DNA of 41,215 bases, taken from positions 1 through 41,215 of the IMG/VR virus record IMGVR_UViG_3300046450_002134. One strand, given 5' to 3'. The DNA comes from a virus. The translations under genes and the position numbers were made by a program. This document shows, in pieces, positions 1-8,723 of this stretch; the stretch's first letter is position 1, and each line of letters begins with the position of its first letter. The notes beneath the pieces are model-generated. The model ran no database searches, was not told where the DNA came from, and saw only the letters and a program-made list of their open reading frames with translations.

Positions 1-133
1 CTGCCGGCCCAATAAAGCCGGTACGTGTCGCCCGGATCTATATTCAGACACTGCCCCGGCACACGCTCCCATTCCAGCACTCGCCACTCGGGCGTTTTGT
101 GCCAGGTCGACACGGCGGAGTTGGGCACGTCCG
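1..133. repeat. Terminal direct repeat, left copy (circular overlap)
   Basis: Bases 1-133 match 41083-41215 with a single difference (A at 127, G at 41209). A gene passes through the join in frame, so this is the overlap of a circular assembly or terminal redundancy of a permuted genome. The mismatch changes Val to Ala in the tail protein and points to variation within the sampled population or an assembly error. Confidence 0.95.
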
Positions 134-662
134 GTGATTTTGTGTATTTGCAGCGCCAGAAAGCTGGCCAGCTCACGACCTTGTGATTGTAGCCACACCG
201 GACGCAGCCGATGTCCAGTGCCCACGGAATCGGCTCGGTGCCTGGCAATATAAACCGGCTGGCGAACAGAAACGCCCCGATCACGATCCCGTCGCGGAGG
301 GGGCCACTGTTGGGGATTGAATCCCAGGACCCGCCAACCCCTGGCGGCGGCTGACTCTGCCATGGCGTCGTGGTCGTGTTCAGGTCGGATGTTACCTCAG
401 TGCCGCTGATGTGCATCGCGAGATCATTGTCGATCAGATAATCCAGCCACTGGACAGAAGACTGATCGTATCGAATCCGCCAGAGCATCCCCGTCGGTTT
501 CGGCTGACTTTCCAACAGGGCGAACCGGTAATCCGGAAACGTTGTGATATCGTTATCGAGCCGGAAATCGAAGTCGCCACGCCATTGAAAAACCGTTCGG
601 GCGTGGCAGCGACCTGGGCAGCAATGATATTCCGAACACGCTTTACTCGTCGGGCGACCCAT
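1..662 (-). CDS. Tail-module protein, N-terminal part (gene crosses the contig junction)
   Basis: The reading frame opens with ATG at 662-660, overlapping the TAA of the previous gene (TAATG), and stays open to base 1. Through the 133-bp terminal overlap it continues in the same frame into 41082-40308, giving one protein of about 478 residues. The first 25 residues are rich in Cys and His (SEYHCCPGRCHAR), and another CxxC (CVRCG) lies near residue 155, which suggests a metal site or disulfides. No family is recognised. Its place at the end of the tail operon, after the large baseplate-like protein, suggests a tail-tip or accessory structural role. I found this part by translating the minus strand by hand; only the C-terminal part is open within the linear contig. 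Confidence 0.75.
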   Translation of the reverse strand, partial: MGRPTSKACSEYHCCPGRCHARTVFQWRGDFDFRLDNDITTFPDYRFALLESQPKPTGMLWRIRYDQSSVQWLDYLIDNDLAMHISGTEVTSDLNTTTTPWQSQPPPGVGGSWDSIPNSGPLRDGIVIGAFLFASRFILPGTEPIPWALDIGCVRCGYNHKVVSWPAFWRCKYTKSPDVPNSAVSTWHKTPEWRVLEWERVPGQCLNIDPGDTYRLYWAG

Positions 663-1237
663 TACACGACCTCCGTCCATCCGGCGGGTTGTTCGCCTGA
701 ATACTGCCAGTCCTGGGCGGGCGTCGACAGGTACACAATCCAGCCGTGGACCTGATTCGCAGCAACCCAGACCGAGCCGTCAAATTGGACAATATCGTCG
801 AGCGTCGCGCCGTCCCAATCGGCGTGGACAGTGCCGGTGCCGTCGTCGAGGATGTATCGGTCGCCGAGAACTTCGGACGGTGGTGCCGCTGTGAGGTCGA
901 CGCGATCGATCGCCGCGGCCTGGCGGATTGTCGGGAGTGTGATCAGCGTCGAGGAACACCCGACCCAGAAAACTTCGAAGCGGTCGTCAGCAGTGAGTGA
1001 CGCGCGACAGTAGTATTTCACGAGGGCCGACAGAGACTCGTCATACGCCCAGACCTTCGCCTCGCCGACGTATCGCCAGACCCCGGCAGAATCGGTGGCG
1101 TACGCGGCGACGATTGCCGAACTGGGCGTCAGTAGACCCGTGACCGCGTCGACGGCGGGCAGTTCGAGCGGTTGCCGCAGATAGCCGCGGACCTCGGCAT
1201 ACGGGCGGCCGGTTTGTTCTGATTGATATTTCGACAA
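662..1237 (-). CDS. Tail protein with DUF2793-like C-terminal module
   Basis: 191 residues. The start is a TTG at 1237-1235, preceded seven bases upstream by a strong GGGAGG ribosome site (1246-1251); no ATG fits. The C-terminal half carries PPSEVLGDRYILDD, then a DWDG segment, FDGSVWVAA and HGW.V. This pattern is known from DUF2793-type modules in phage and gene-transfer-agent tail proteins (GDRY.....G.W.GHDG.IA....G.W....P..GW). The N-terminal half is unassigned. It lies between the large baseplate-like protein (gap of 2 bases) and the junction-crossing protein (1-base overlap), so it is co-translated with tail-tip proteins. A structural role at the tail tip is inferred. Confidence 0.75.
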   Translation of the reverse strand: MSKYQSEQTGRPYAEVRGYLRQPLELPAVDAVTGLLTPSSAIVAAYATDSAGVWRYVGEAKVWAYDESLSALVKYYCRASLTADDRFEVFWVGCSSTLITLPTIRQAAAIDRVDLTAAPPSEVLGDRYILDDGTGTVHADWDGATLDDIVQFDGSVWVAANQVHGWIVYLSTPAQDWQYSGEQPAGWTEVV

Positions 1238-1239
1238 CG

Positions 1240-3441
1240 TCAGGCCTCCCGTTCGAACGAGAACCGTTCGAGTTTGAACGATTCGAGGTTCAGTTCGGTT
1301 CGCTGGGTCGGGCCTTGCAGCTCGTAACTGATGCCGACGATTTGCGGAAACCGGGCGGTCGCCGCAGACGGCGAGTTCGCGTCGAGCGACAGGTTGCGGC
1401 CTTCAACGCTCGTGATCAGGTTCGAGAGTTTGTATTCGGTGTGATCGATTGCGTCGAGCGTGACCGACACTGCCAGATCAGCCGAATCGTCCCAGCTCCG
1501 AACGTGTTCGAGGTACGCCGCGAGTTCTCGGGTGTCGTCGATCTCGCGAGTGAATAGAGCGAGGTTCCCGTCGGCCGTCGCGTCAGGGATTTCCTCGACG
1601 ACATTGACCGCCCCGACAGACACAAACGACACGGTATAAAGGCCGTCATTGCCGGTTGAGCCAGTGACCGCGATCCGGTCGCCTTCTTGCAACGGAACCA
1701 CGGGAGCGGAAGCGAGTATGAAAGCGTTGGCGGGCGCGTTGACCGATGCGATAGCCGGGTGTCGGTCGGCGTAGAGCGTCGAGGTCGTATCCACGCGGCG
1801 AACGTGGAACCGGCTGGACAGATCGATGATCGATCGCACCGTGTCGGCCTGCGGTGAACTGGCCTGTTTGGCCGCGATCTTGTGCCGTGCGAAATCTGAC
1901 TCGATCGAGCACGTGAGCCTGAGCGGTGGGTCGTTCGGGTAGGCTTGCAGTTGCGTGTGTAGTTCTGGCGGGATCGCTCCGGTCAGTCGGATCCCGCATT
2001 CGTCTTTCAGCACGGCGAACGGCCAGTCGGGTTCGATCCAGTCGTCCGTCTGATTTGCGCCGACAGTGTCGTCATAGCGCCGCTGATATTCCAGGAGAAA
2101 CCCGTTCTCGCCGATCAGTTCGCGGTCGGTGTACGTGTTGTCGGCGAGTGTTCCTCGATCCAGTCCCTCAGAGAGTGCCGGCAGAAACCGGCGGCGAGTA
2201 TTTAGAAGTATTCGCGTGCCGTCGGCCGGGTGCGGCTCGGTCAGGAGTGAGTCGAGATCAGTCGCCGTCGTCGGCGTGGTGCGAACCGAGTTGATCCCGC
2301 CGTCCTCGTTCAGGACGAATTTCCGGTAAACCGTACCGCTCGATCGTTCGTCGGGTTTGTTGAGGTCGTCGAGGTCGTCGGCGTCGTTCGCTTCTGGCCA
2401 CACCGGGTGCAACAGGAAACTCGACTCGACGACCAGCGGCGAGGTAAAACCTTCGATCTGATTCGCGAGCTCTGAGATTGACAGGTTCGCGTGGTAGTCG
2501 GCGACGTTGGTTTTTTCGCGACTGATGGCCTCAGTGCCGGGCCGTTGCAGGAAGACTGTTCGCCGGTCGCCGGAACCGAGGGCGTAGAATTTGAAAGCCG
2601 TGTGCAGTTTGTCGATGCCTGTCGTCGCGACGTCGTCGTCGAACTCCAGATACCAACCGAAGCCGAGCGGTTCCAGCACCTGGTCGAGACACTCGGAGAG
2701 CCACAGATCAGAATCGATCGAGACGTTGCGCACCAGTTCGTCCGCGTCGACGTCGTCGGCCACGAGCACTGATTCGAGGTCGCCCAGATCCGGGTTTCTG
2801 ACGTAGGTTTCCAGCGGGTTGAGCATTCGGCAGAGCGTGTGGACGACCTGCGGGAGCGTCCAGCGTTGACTGTGGGCGAGCTGAAGAAGTCGCGATGTCG
2901 GTGTTCGGGCCGATTCCGGTTGGGACCACCAATTTACGCCGGCGACCGTCTTGGTTGAGCGGTTGCCGACAATCCGATGATCCCACTCGGGATTAAACAC
3001 GATCGGTTGATCTACTCGATATGTTCGTATCCCGAACGCGCTCACGAAATGGCCGTTCGTTTTTTCTTCGCCAATCAGCCACGGTTCGATTCTGGCCGCC
3101 GGGCGGACGGCCTCGGTCGAGTCGCTCAGATAATGTGACTGCTCGCCGAGTTTGCCCCAGCACAGCCGGCGGGTCTTGCCGGTGTCGGGGCTGTAGGCGT
3201 GGACGTCGACGATTCGGTTGTAGCCGGTCGGGGTGACTGCGTCGACGAGTCGGTCGCCTGAGCGTTCGAGAGCCCAATCGAACGCAATCGCGTTGAGTTG
3301 CCTGCCGCCGGTGACTCGGGCGACGCGACGCGGGATCAGGAAATCCACTTCCTCGGCGGCGGTCGGCCAGTCACCGCCGTCAGGCCCGAGGAGCGTGATC
3401 AGGATTTGAGGGTCGTCGCGGATGGTTGTTGTGGCGGCCAC
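1240..3441 (-). CDS. Large tail/baseplate hub-like protein
   Basis: 733 residues, starting at ATG 3441-3439 immediately after the previous gene (stop at 3444). It is the largest tail protein after the tape measure and lies downstream of several small tail-tip genes, the position of baseplate hub or tail-associated proteins. I see no lysozyme, peptidase or glycosidase motif. The N-terminal third includes aromatic-rich segments (WWSQPES, LLQLAHSQRWTLPQVV), and the C-terminal third has an EGDRIAVTGSTGNDGLYTV segment typical of small beta-barrel domains in tail proteins. The function comes from size and position, not from a specific motif. Confidence 0.65.
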   Translation of the reverse strand: MAATTTIRDDPQILITLLGPDGGDWPTAAEEVDFLIPRRVARVTGGRQLNAIAFDWALERSGDRLVDAVTPTGYNRIVDVHAYSPDTGKTRRLCWGKLGEQSHYLSDSTEAVRPAARIEPWLIGEEKTNGHFVSAFGIRTYRVDQPIVFNPEWDHRIVGNRSTKTVAGVNWWSQPESARTPTSRLLQLAHSQRWTLPQVVHTLCRMLNPLETYVRNPDLGDLESVLVADDVDADELVRNVSIDSDLWLSECLDQVLEPLGFGWYLEFDDDVATTGIDKLHTAFKFYALGSGDRRTVFLQRPGTEAISREKTNVADYHANLSISELANQIEGFTSPLVVESSFLLHPVWPEANDADDLDDLNKPDERSSGTVYRKFVLNEDGGINSVRTTPTTATDLDSLLTEPHPADGTRILLNTRRRFLPALSEGLDRGTLADNTYTDRELIGENGFLLEYQRRYDDTVGANQTDDWIEPDWPFAVLKDECGIRLTGAIPPELHTQLQAYPNDPPLRLTCSIESDFARHKIAAKQASSPQADTVRSIIDLSSRFHVRRVDTTSTLYADRHPAIASVNAPANAFILASAPVVPLQEGDRIAVTGSTGNDGLYTVSFVSVGAVNVVEEIPDATADGNLALFTREIDDTRELAAYLEHVRSWDDSADLAVSVTLDAIDHTEYKLSNLITSVEGRNLSLDANSPSAATARFPQIVGISYELQGPTQRTELNLESFKLERFSFEREA

Positions 3442-3443
3442 GG

Positions 3444-4211
3444 TCAGCGCTCCTCGGTGGTGATCAGTGTCACGGCCGACGGTCCCGAGGCGTCGGCGGT
3501 GATCGCGATCGAGGGATCGCCCGAGGCCGAGGCGTTGTCGATCGCCTTAGTCGTCGCCCCGTTTCGAGCCACGATGTTGAACGTGTAGGCTCCGGCGTCG
3601 GTCAGTCCGGCGACATCGAACCGGTAGCGACGCTGAGAGGACGAGAACGGCGTGGTGACCTCGGCTGGCGACGTGGGGCCTGTCTGAACTTGTAGAGCGA
3701 ACTCGGTCGGTTGAGTGCCCGCCTCCAGCGTGTTGAGCCATACGAAGTCGAATCGGGCACCGCCTGACTCGCAGGCCGAGACCGTGAGCAGATAGCCCGA
3801 GCCGCGAATCTCGGTCGTGATCTCGGTCGCGGCGTCGGTGCCGAACACCTGCTCGGCACCGACCGCCGGGTTTTCCTGATCATCGCGCCACGTGCGAACC
3901 TGCACCCGATAGGCGGTGTTGAGTGCCATCGGGAACGCGAACGCCGAGATCGGCTCGGTCACGGTCGCGACGCGGGTCGTCTTGTTGCCGGTGACGACAT
4001 TTCCGAGGGCGAGGATATGGTGACCGGGTCGCAGCATCCGGTGACGACGGAACTCGATCGCCGGAGGTGGTGATCCCGCCGGGCCGCTGGCCACGTACAA
4101 CGACGCGCCGCCGGTGCCCGAGTTGCCGGCCGTCGTTGGATCGCTCGCGAACGGTCGGTCGCAGAACAGATAGCGGTTCCGTCGACTTTTGATGATGAGA
4201 CGACTCGGCAT
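3444..4211 (-). CDS. Tail protein with fibronectin-III-like domain
   Basis: 255 residues from ATG 4211-4209 (MPSRLIIKS), which overlaps the TGA of the preceding gene by one base. The open frame extends eight codons further, but the overlap start is preferred. The C-terminal part has the FnIII-like pattern YRFDVAGLTDAGAYTFN, which is common as a sticky or spacer domain in tail and fibre proteins. The rest is beta-rich with no catalytic motif. It belongs to the contiguous tail-tip operon. Confidence 0.65.
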   Translation of the reverse strand: MPSRLIIKSRRNRYLFCDRPFASDPTTAGNSGTGGASLYVASGPAGSPPPAIEFRRHRMLRPGHHILALGNVVTGNKTTRVATVTEPISAFAFPMALNTAYRVQVRTWRDDQENPAVGAEQVFGTDAATEITTEIRGSGYLLTVSACESGGARFDFVWLNTLEAGTQPTEFALQVQTGPTSPAEVTTPFSSSQRRYRFDVAGLTDAGAYTFNIVARNGATTKAIDNASASGDPSIAITADASGPSAVTLITTEER

Positions 4212-4894
4212 CAGGAGCCCCCAAAGATCGCGCACGGATAATCACGCACCCAGGTATTGCCGTTTTCGACGATCGTCACGCGGAGATAACACGACGAGTC
4301 ATCGAGGGCCGAGGTGATCACTGTCGCCGCCGTCATTTCGAAGTGATTCGCGACATTGGCGGACAGGGCGAACGCGACGTTGTCAGCGTCGTCGACTTGA
4401 AACACCACCGCCCCGGCCGAGTGTTCGCGGAGTTGCACGTCGCAGGTTGCCGTCGCGTCGAACGTGTCGAGGTCGACGAGCTGGCCGTCGGTTTCGAGCC
4501 ATGCGGTCAGTTCGATGTCGGTGCCGTCGATCGTCACGTCGAGCACCGGTTCGACCGTCGGAGTATTCGAAACCTCGTCGGAGAGTTGCACGGTAAACCC
4601 GGCCGATATGAGTTTCAGGTCGGCCAGATCAGGCGAGACGCCCGGTTGTTCGAAGGCTTGCAGAACGTAGTCGATCGGGGCGGCCGTCGCGTTGAGTGTC
4701 GCGAGGTCGACGGTCGCCTGATAGTAGCTCGTTTCTGTGGCGTCAGGGGTGAGGGCGAGCGAGAAGTTCGCGGCCGACGCGAGAGACCGAAAGATCCCGG
4801 CGGTGAAGTCCCACACCTGACCGGACTGATTGAAGATCGCCAGCCAGCAAGTCTGGCTTGCCTCGTGCGAGAGCGTGATTGTTTTGGTTGCCAT
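4211..4894 (-). CDS. Beta-rich tail-tip protein
   Basis: 227 residues starting at ATG 4894-4892 (MATKTITLSHE). The frame is open much further upstream, but that part is arginine-rich shadow of the sulfotransferase gene, and this ATG comes five bases after that gene's stop. The sequence alternates hydrophobic and Ser/Thr/Asp residues, with two apparent repeats of a beta-sandwich of about 100 residues (TVDLATLNA..., then DVTIDGTDIELTAWL...). This suits a phage tail or baseplate component. No enzyme motif is seen. Confidence 0.65.
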   Translation of the reverse strand: MATKTITLSHEASQTCWLAIFNQSGQVWDFTAGIFRSLASAANFSLALTPDATETSYYQATVDLATLNATAAPIDYVLQAFEQPGVSPDLADLKLISAGFTVQLSDEVSNTPTVEPVLDVTIDGTDIELTAWLETDGQLVDLDTFDATATCDVQLREHSAGAVVFQVDDADNVAFALSANVANHFEMTAATVITSALDDSSCYLRVTIVENGNTWVRDYPCAIFGGS

Positions 4895-4898
4895 ATTG

Positions 4899-5762
4899 TT
4901 AAGCCTTCGCGGTTGAGTGACCGAGTAGCGAAAGAAGCGGAGCGACCTCGGCCGAACGGCGATCGAGTTCGGCGTCAGCTCGTTCGCGGAACTCGGGCGG
5001 CATTTCTTCCCATGATGAATCGTAGACGACGTCGAGACCGCCCGGCTGGTCGGCGTATTTCCCGGCGAGGTATTTCTCGCGGCCAGCATCGCCAAACCCG
5101 ACGACGTCGCCGGTCACGGAGCCAATCACCGCCGGGTTGCCGGCGATCACGTGCGACGCCTCGACCGGACCCGACGCCGAGGGATCAACTCCGAGCCGTG
5201 TCAGAATCCGGTCAACGACGTCGCCGGTGTTTTTCGTCAGGTCGGAATAAGTGACGAACTCGATCGGGATCCGGTTCTGCATCAGGTAACCGAAGAACCA
5301 GTAATTCAGACAAAGCCATTCCGCGACACATTGCTCGGGATTCCAAGCTTCTGGAATGCCGGGCGGGAGTCGCCAGGCGTGGTGGCCGTGATAGCTCCCG
5401 ACCTGTTCGAGCGGGGTTTTTGAGATGAATATCGCGACCGGGTTCAACGGGTAGCGGTTGGCCTTGTGCCACTGTTCGAGCATCAGGGTCGGGTCTTTGG
5501 TCGAGTCGAGCAGCACTTCGGCGGCAGTGTGTGCGGCGGCGAACTGGTAAAACGGTTGCTCGCGATCCCAGCGTGACCAGAGCGAGCAATCGGCGGCAGG
5601 TGTTTTGCAGTCCCAGCAAACAGACGCGGGTTCGTTCGCGAGCCGGTAGACTTTCTGAGCCTCGCCGAGTGCCGCGATATCCGGGTGTCGGTCGAGGAGT
5701 GCCGTCAATAGCGTCGAGCCCGAATAGGCCGATCCGACGATCATCCCGAGGGTGTGTGTCAT
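4899..5762 (-). CDS. Sulfotransferase-family protein (PAPS-dependent)
   Basis: 287 residues; ATG 5762-5760 overlaps the stop of the glycosyltransferase (ATGA), so translation is likely coupled. The N-terminus has the 5'-phosphosulfate-binding loop GSAYSGSTLLTALL (about residues 10-23), then HPDIAALGE with the usual Glu. A Cys motif CWDCKTPAADCSLW follows (50-63), typical of bacterial members (CxCG...CPFW). Then come VLLDSTKDP (DSSK motif), TYSDL near 170 (usual YEDL), and a C-terminal HVIAGNP like the family's H..GNPMR. These motifs, in order, identify a sulfotransferase that would move sulfate from PAPS to a glycan or other acceptor. The 3'-phosphate-binding Arg of the usual RDPR segment appears replaced (FISKTPLEQVGSY), so activity should not be assumed. 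Confidence 0.8.
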   Translation of the reverse strand: MTHTLGMIVGSAYSGSTLLTALLDRHPDIAALGEAQKVYRLANEPASVCWDCKTPAADCSLWSRWDREQPFYQFAAAHTAAEVLLDSTKDPTLMLEQWHKANRYPLNPVAIFISKTPLEQVGSYHGHHAWRLPPGIPEAWNPEQCVAEWLCLNYWFFGYLMQNRIPIEFVTYSDLTKNTGDVVDRILTRLGVDPSASGPVEASHVIAGNPAVIGSVTGDVVGFGDAGREKYLAGKYADQPGGLDVVYDSSWEEMPPEFRERADAELDRRSAEVAPLLSLLGHSTAKA

Positions 5763-6643
5763 GCGCTCCGACTCCATTCGTCGAGGCGGTCGCGGCCCTC
5801 GGACATCGCGAGATCCATCCACCGCGAGCAGTTGCCGGTGTGGTAGCGGGGGTCGAGGAGTTTCGAGCTGGAGTGGCTGCGGACGTGGTCGATGTGTTCG
5901 TCGACCTGACGTTTGCGGTTGATGTCGTGTCCGACGATCGTCGGCAGAATTCCGGCCTGACGGAGCAACAGCCCGAAACCGACCTCGGTGTCGAAGTCGC
6001 CGGGGTTGTCGGGATTCAACTCGACCTGATCCATTGCCCGTTGATAGTCCCACGAGATCCCGAGACGCTTAATCGCGGGCGCGTGAATCATCGTCGCCGT
6101 GTGACCGAGCATTCCCCGCCAGTTGCGGCGGAGCCATCCATCACGAACGTGATCACGCGGGCTGATCTCGTATCCAACGGCAGGCGTCGAGGCCGAGCAT
6201 TGGCCGGCGTACCACTCCAGCAGGTCACGCCGTCGCGGGAACACGTCGGAGTGAGTGTTGAATTGCAACGTCTGCTGACAGAGGGCGAGTGCCACGTCCT
6301 GCGCGATCGAGACTGGTTGCGAGGCGTGCTGATACCCGTGGCAGCGGAGATAGTGAATCTCGACGTCGTCAGCCTGCAGCTCTGCAATCCGTTCGCGATG
6401 CTCGCCGGTCGAGCCGGTGTCAATGATCGTGATGTACGGCCGGAGCGTTTGAGCTCGCCAGAGTTCAACAGCCAGCTCGACCGGCTCGGGCGTGTCGAGG
6501 TGCGGAATCACGACCTGCACCGCGTACTCGTGCGGCTGTCGCGCAACGGTCCCGAGCCACGGCTTCGCAGCACCGGCGACGCGGCTCGGTGCCGTCAGGT
6601 CGTCGGGTGTTGGTTTTGTTGTCGGGTTCGCCGTGATCGACAT
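5759..6643 (-). CDS. Family-2-like (GT-A fold) glycosyltransferase
   Basis: 294 residues from ATG 6643-6641, with a GAGG ribosome site four bases upstream. After a disordered stretch of about 40 residues comes VQVVIPHLDTP, then YITIIDTGSTG, the two beta-strand/loop motifs of GT-A enzymes (usual VVIP..N and .V.DDGS.D). The NTHSDVF segment near 140 takes the place of the DxD metal-binding motif. Further on, GHTATMIHAPAIKRLGISWD matches the acceptor-side helix region. It probably transfers a sugar from a nucleotide donor. It lies between the tail fibre and the sulfotransferase, which suggests they act on the same substrate: fibre glycans, or host surface glycans. Confidence 0.65.
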   Translation of the reverse strand: MSITANPTTKPTPDDLTAPSRVAGAAKPWLGTVARQPHEYAVQVVIPHLDTPEPVELAVELWRAQTLRPYITIIDTGSTGEHRERIAELQADDVEIHYLRCHGYQHASQPVSIAQDVALALCQQTLQFNTHSDVFPRRRDLLEWYAGQCSASTPAVGYEISPRDHVRDGWLRRNWRGMLGHTATMIHAPAIKRLGISWDYQRAMDQVELNPDNPGDFDTEVGFGLLLRQAGILPTIVGHDINRKRQVDEHIDHVRSHSSSKLLDPRYHTGNCSRWMDLAMSEGRDRLDEWSRSA

Positions 6644-6655
6644 CGTTCCTCGTGC

Positions 6656-8347
6656 CTAAGTGTATTTTGTAAACGTGAGATCGTTCGTGCCAACTACCGC
6701 CGAACCTGCGGGAGATTCGCACACCCACAACGAGGTTGAGTTGGTGGTGCCAACTGCCACCGCCACCGTTCGCCCTGAAGCGTCGGACGCAGTGGCCAGG
6801 TCGCTAATTCGCGTCCAGCTTGCGGGGTTCGTCGCAGTTACTGCGTCATATACGCCATTTTCGAGCGGGTCAGTCTGCCCGGAAAGCAGTACACGGTCGC
6901 CGTCAGCGAGTGTGATTCCGTCAATTGGTGACGGATCCGACGCAGCGGCGAGTGTGTACTGGTAAACCTTGTCGGTTGCAGAACCCACGACGTAGCACTT
7001 CGTGTCGTCCGCACTGATCGCCACACCTGTCGGGCTGTAATCCTGCGCGTTGACACTCATTAATTTGGATGAATAGGAACCGGTGGAAATGTCCCACGCC
7101 GTCGAAAGCGTGTATCTGTAGACCGAGTCGTTTGTTGTTCCCACCACGTAACACTCAGTGCCTCCGGCGTTGAATGCCAAATCAAAAGGCGTGGCCAACT
7201 TGCCAGATACATCCATTGACTTGGATGCGTAGGAACCCGTGGAGATATCCCACGCCGTCGAAAGTGTGTATTGGTAGACGGTGTCGTTTACAAAACCCAC
7301 TATGTAGCACTTCGTGCCATCCGAACTAAACTGTAAACCGGTGGGCGAGGCTTCCTCGCCCGAGACATCCATTGACTTGGATGCGTAGGAGCCGGTGGAG
7401 ATGTCCCACGCCGTCGAAAGCGTGTATTGGTAGACGACGTCGTCGGTTGCAGAACCCACGACGTAGCACTTCGTGCCGTCCGAACTAAACTGTAAACCGG
7501 CGGGGACGGGCGTCTCTCCCGATACATCCATTGACTTGGACGCGTAGGAACCCGTGTTGATGTCCCACGCCGTCGAAAGTGTGTATTGGTAGACAGTGTC
7601 GTTATTCGGCCCCACCACGTAGCACTTCGTGCCGTCAGAGCTAAACGCCAGAGAATACGGGCTTGCCGCCTGCCCCGAGACGTCCATTGACTTGTTGGCG
7701 TAGGTGCCTTCGGAGTTGGTCAGATTTCCCGTGGACACGCAACGGGCCAACAACACGGCACCGGGCGTGCCACCGGCCGCGGCTCCCCAGCTCGGCAACC
7801 CCGCCGCCAGCGTCAGGATTTCGCCGTCAGTGCCTTTCGACAGGTTGGTCCATTGCGTGCCATCGTGGTAAAGAACGTCGCCCGACGCCGCACCGCCGAG
7901 CGTCGAATCAAGGTACGGGCCGACGACGTCAATGAATTCGAGTTCATTATTCGCCGCGTTGTAGGCGACGACTTCGCCGTCGGTCGTTGACAGGTTCGCC
8001 GTCGGCATCCCGAGAACGGTCAGTTCCTCGACACCGTCGTGATACTTAATCAGCCCCGTGTAATCGGCGACCGTTGTATCGACGGCGATCTCGCCGGCCG
8101 CGTCGACGGTCGGAGCCGCCCCGTTGGGGATCTCCAGCGAGTCAGCCCCGCCGAAGTCATGCACACCGGTAAAGACGTCGCCGGTCGTCAGCGCGTCGCC
8201 GCCACCGCCACCGCCGCCTGCAATGTAAATGTGCTTCGCCGTGGCGGCGTCCCAGGCAAGCACGAATTGATCGGCCTTCGCGGCGTCGTTGACATCGCGC
8301 AGACTCGCCAACGCCGGGGCGGTGGGGACGGAAAGTAAACCTGACAT
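6656..8347 (-). CDS. Tail fibre with five beta-propeller-type repeats
   Basis: 563 residues. The N-terminal region (to about 200) is low-complexity, with a GGGGGGG hinge near residue 46 and repeated YHDG/LTVLG and YHDGTQWTNL motifs typical of fibre shafts. Residues of roughly 205-465 hold five near-identical repeats of 52-53 residues (consensus SMDVSG...SPTGLQFSSDG then TKCYVVG, VYQYTLSTAWDI), a YVTN/NHL-like propeller or solenoid pattern. The C-terminus (DRVLLSGQTDPLENGVY ... TNDLTFTKYT) is the well-known fibre domain of many phages. It likely binds the host receptor. Repeats at DNA level make it prone to recombination and copy change. Confidence 0.8.
   Translation of the reverse strand: MSGLLSVPTAPALASLRDVNDAAKADQFVLAWDAATAKHIYIAGGGGGGGDALTTGDVFTGVHDFGGADSLEIPNGAAPTVDAAGEIAVDTTVADYTGLIKYHDGVEELTVLGMPTANLSTTDGEVVAYNAANNELEFIDVVGPYLDSTLGGAASGDVLYHDGTQWTNLSKGTDGEILTLAAGLPSWGAAAGGTPGAVLLARCVSTGNLTNSEGTYANKSMDVSGQAASPYSLAFSSDGTKCYVVGPNNDTVYQYTLSTAWDINTGSYASKSMDVSGETPVPAGLQFSSDGTKCYVVGSATDDVVYQYTLSTAWDISTGSYASKSMDVSGEEASPTGLQFSSDGTKCYIVGFVNDTVYQYTLSTAWDISTGSYASKSMDVSGKLATPFDLAFNAGGTECYVVGTTNDSVYRYTLSTAWDISTGSYSSKLMSVNAQDYSPTGVAISADDTKCYVVGSATDKVYQYTLAAASDPSPIDGITLADGDRVLLSGQTDPLENGVYDAVTATNPASWTRISDLATASDASGRTVAVAVGTTNSTSLWVCESPAGSAVVGTNDLTFTKYT
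7050..7710 (-). repeat. Tandem in-frame repeats of 156-159 bp in the fibre gene
   Basis: The core CATTGACTTG recurs at 7214, 7370 and 7529, with a shorter CATTGACTTGTTGG form at 7685, so spacings are 156, 159 and 156 bp. A diverged fifth unit lies near 7058. The units encode the 52-53 residue blades. The near identity of neighbouring units suggests recent duplication or gene conversion. Confidence 0.9.
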
Positions 8348-8349
8348 TT

Positions 8350-8712
8350 TCAGTTTCCGTTCTTCTGTGTTGTTTCGAGGCTGCCGTGCATTTTGTCGAT
8401 CTTTTCGGTGAGTTGTTCCACCGAGTCCGCGACTCGATGGACGGCGTCATGCCCTGATTGAGCGAGTTGCCGGGATTGCTCGCGAGTTATTGCGAGGTCG
8501 TCGCGAAACTCCGTACGCTGAGAACTTAGCGCCTCGGTGAAATCGTCGCGGTGTACGTTCAGTGCGAGCGTGAACTGGCCGCGAGTCTCGGCCGAGTCCT
8601 CGGCGAAGGTCTTGATCAGGCGGGGCAGCCCCTTCGTGATACCCCATATGAAAACGCCGCAAACCGCGGCGCTCGCAGTCAGTTCCTGCCAGTTGATGAC
8701 GCTCGATTCCAT
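8350..8712 (-). CDS. Small membrane-anchored coiled-coil protein
   Basis: 120 residues from ATG 8712-8710 (MESSVINWQ). The open frame runs further upstream, but that part is shadow of the neighbouring gene. One hydrophobic helix (LTASAAVCGVFIWGITKGL, about residues 11-29) is followed by a charged helical region with heptad-like spacing, ending in SVEQLTEKIDKMHGSLE. One membrane helix plus coiled coil resembles several small phage membrane proteins, including some class III holin-like or haemolysin-XhlA-like proteins, but its place inside the tail operon makes the role unclear. It could be a holin, a spacer or a fibre-associated factor. Confidence 0.65.
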   Translation of the reverse strand: MESSVINWQELTASAAVCGVFIWGITKGLPRLIKTFAEDSAETRGQFTLALNVHRDDFTEALSSQRTEFRDDLAITREQSRQLAQSGHDAVHRVADSVEQLTEKIDKMHGSLETTQKNGN

Positions 8713-8723
8713 GAGTGAGTTCT

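Noticed and set aside
4343-5254. Long plus-strand open frame in the tail region
   Set aside because: Arg-rich shadow of minus-strand tail and sulfotransferase genes; no ribosome site or motif.
7050-7710. CRISPR-like repeats
   Set aside because: Repeats are 156-159 bp, tandem, in frame and encode protein blades; no short repeat/spacer pattern.
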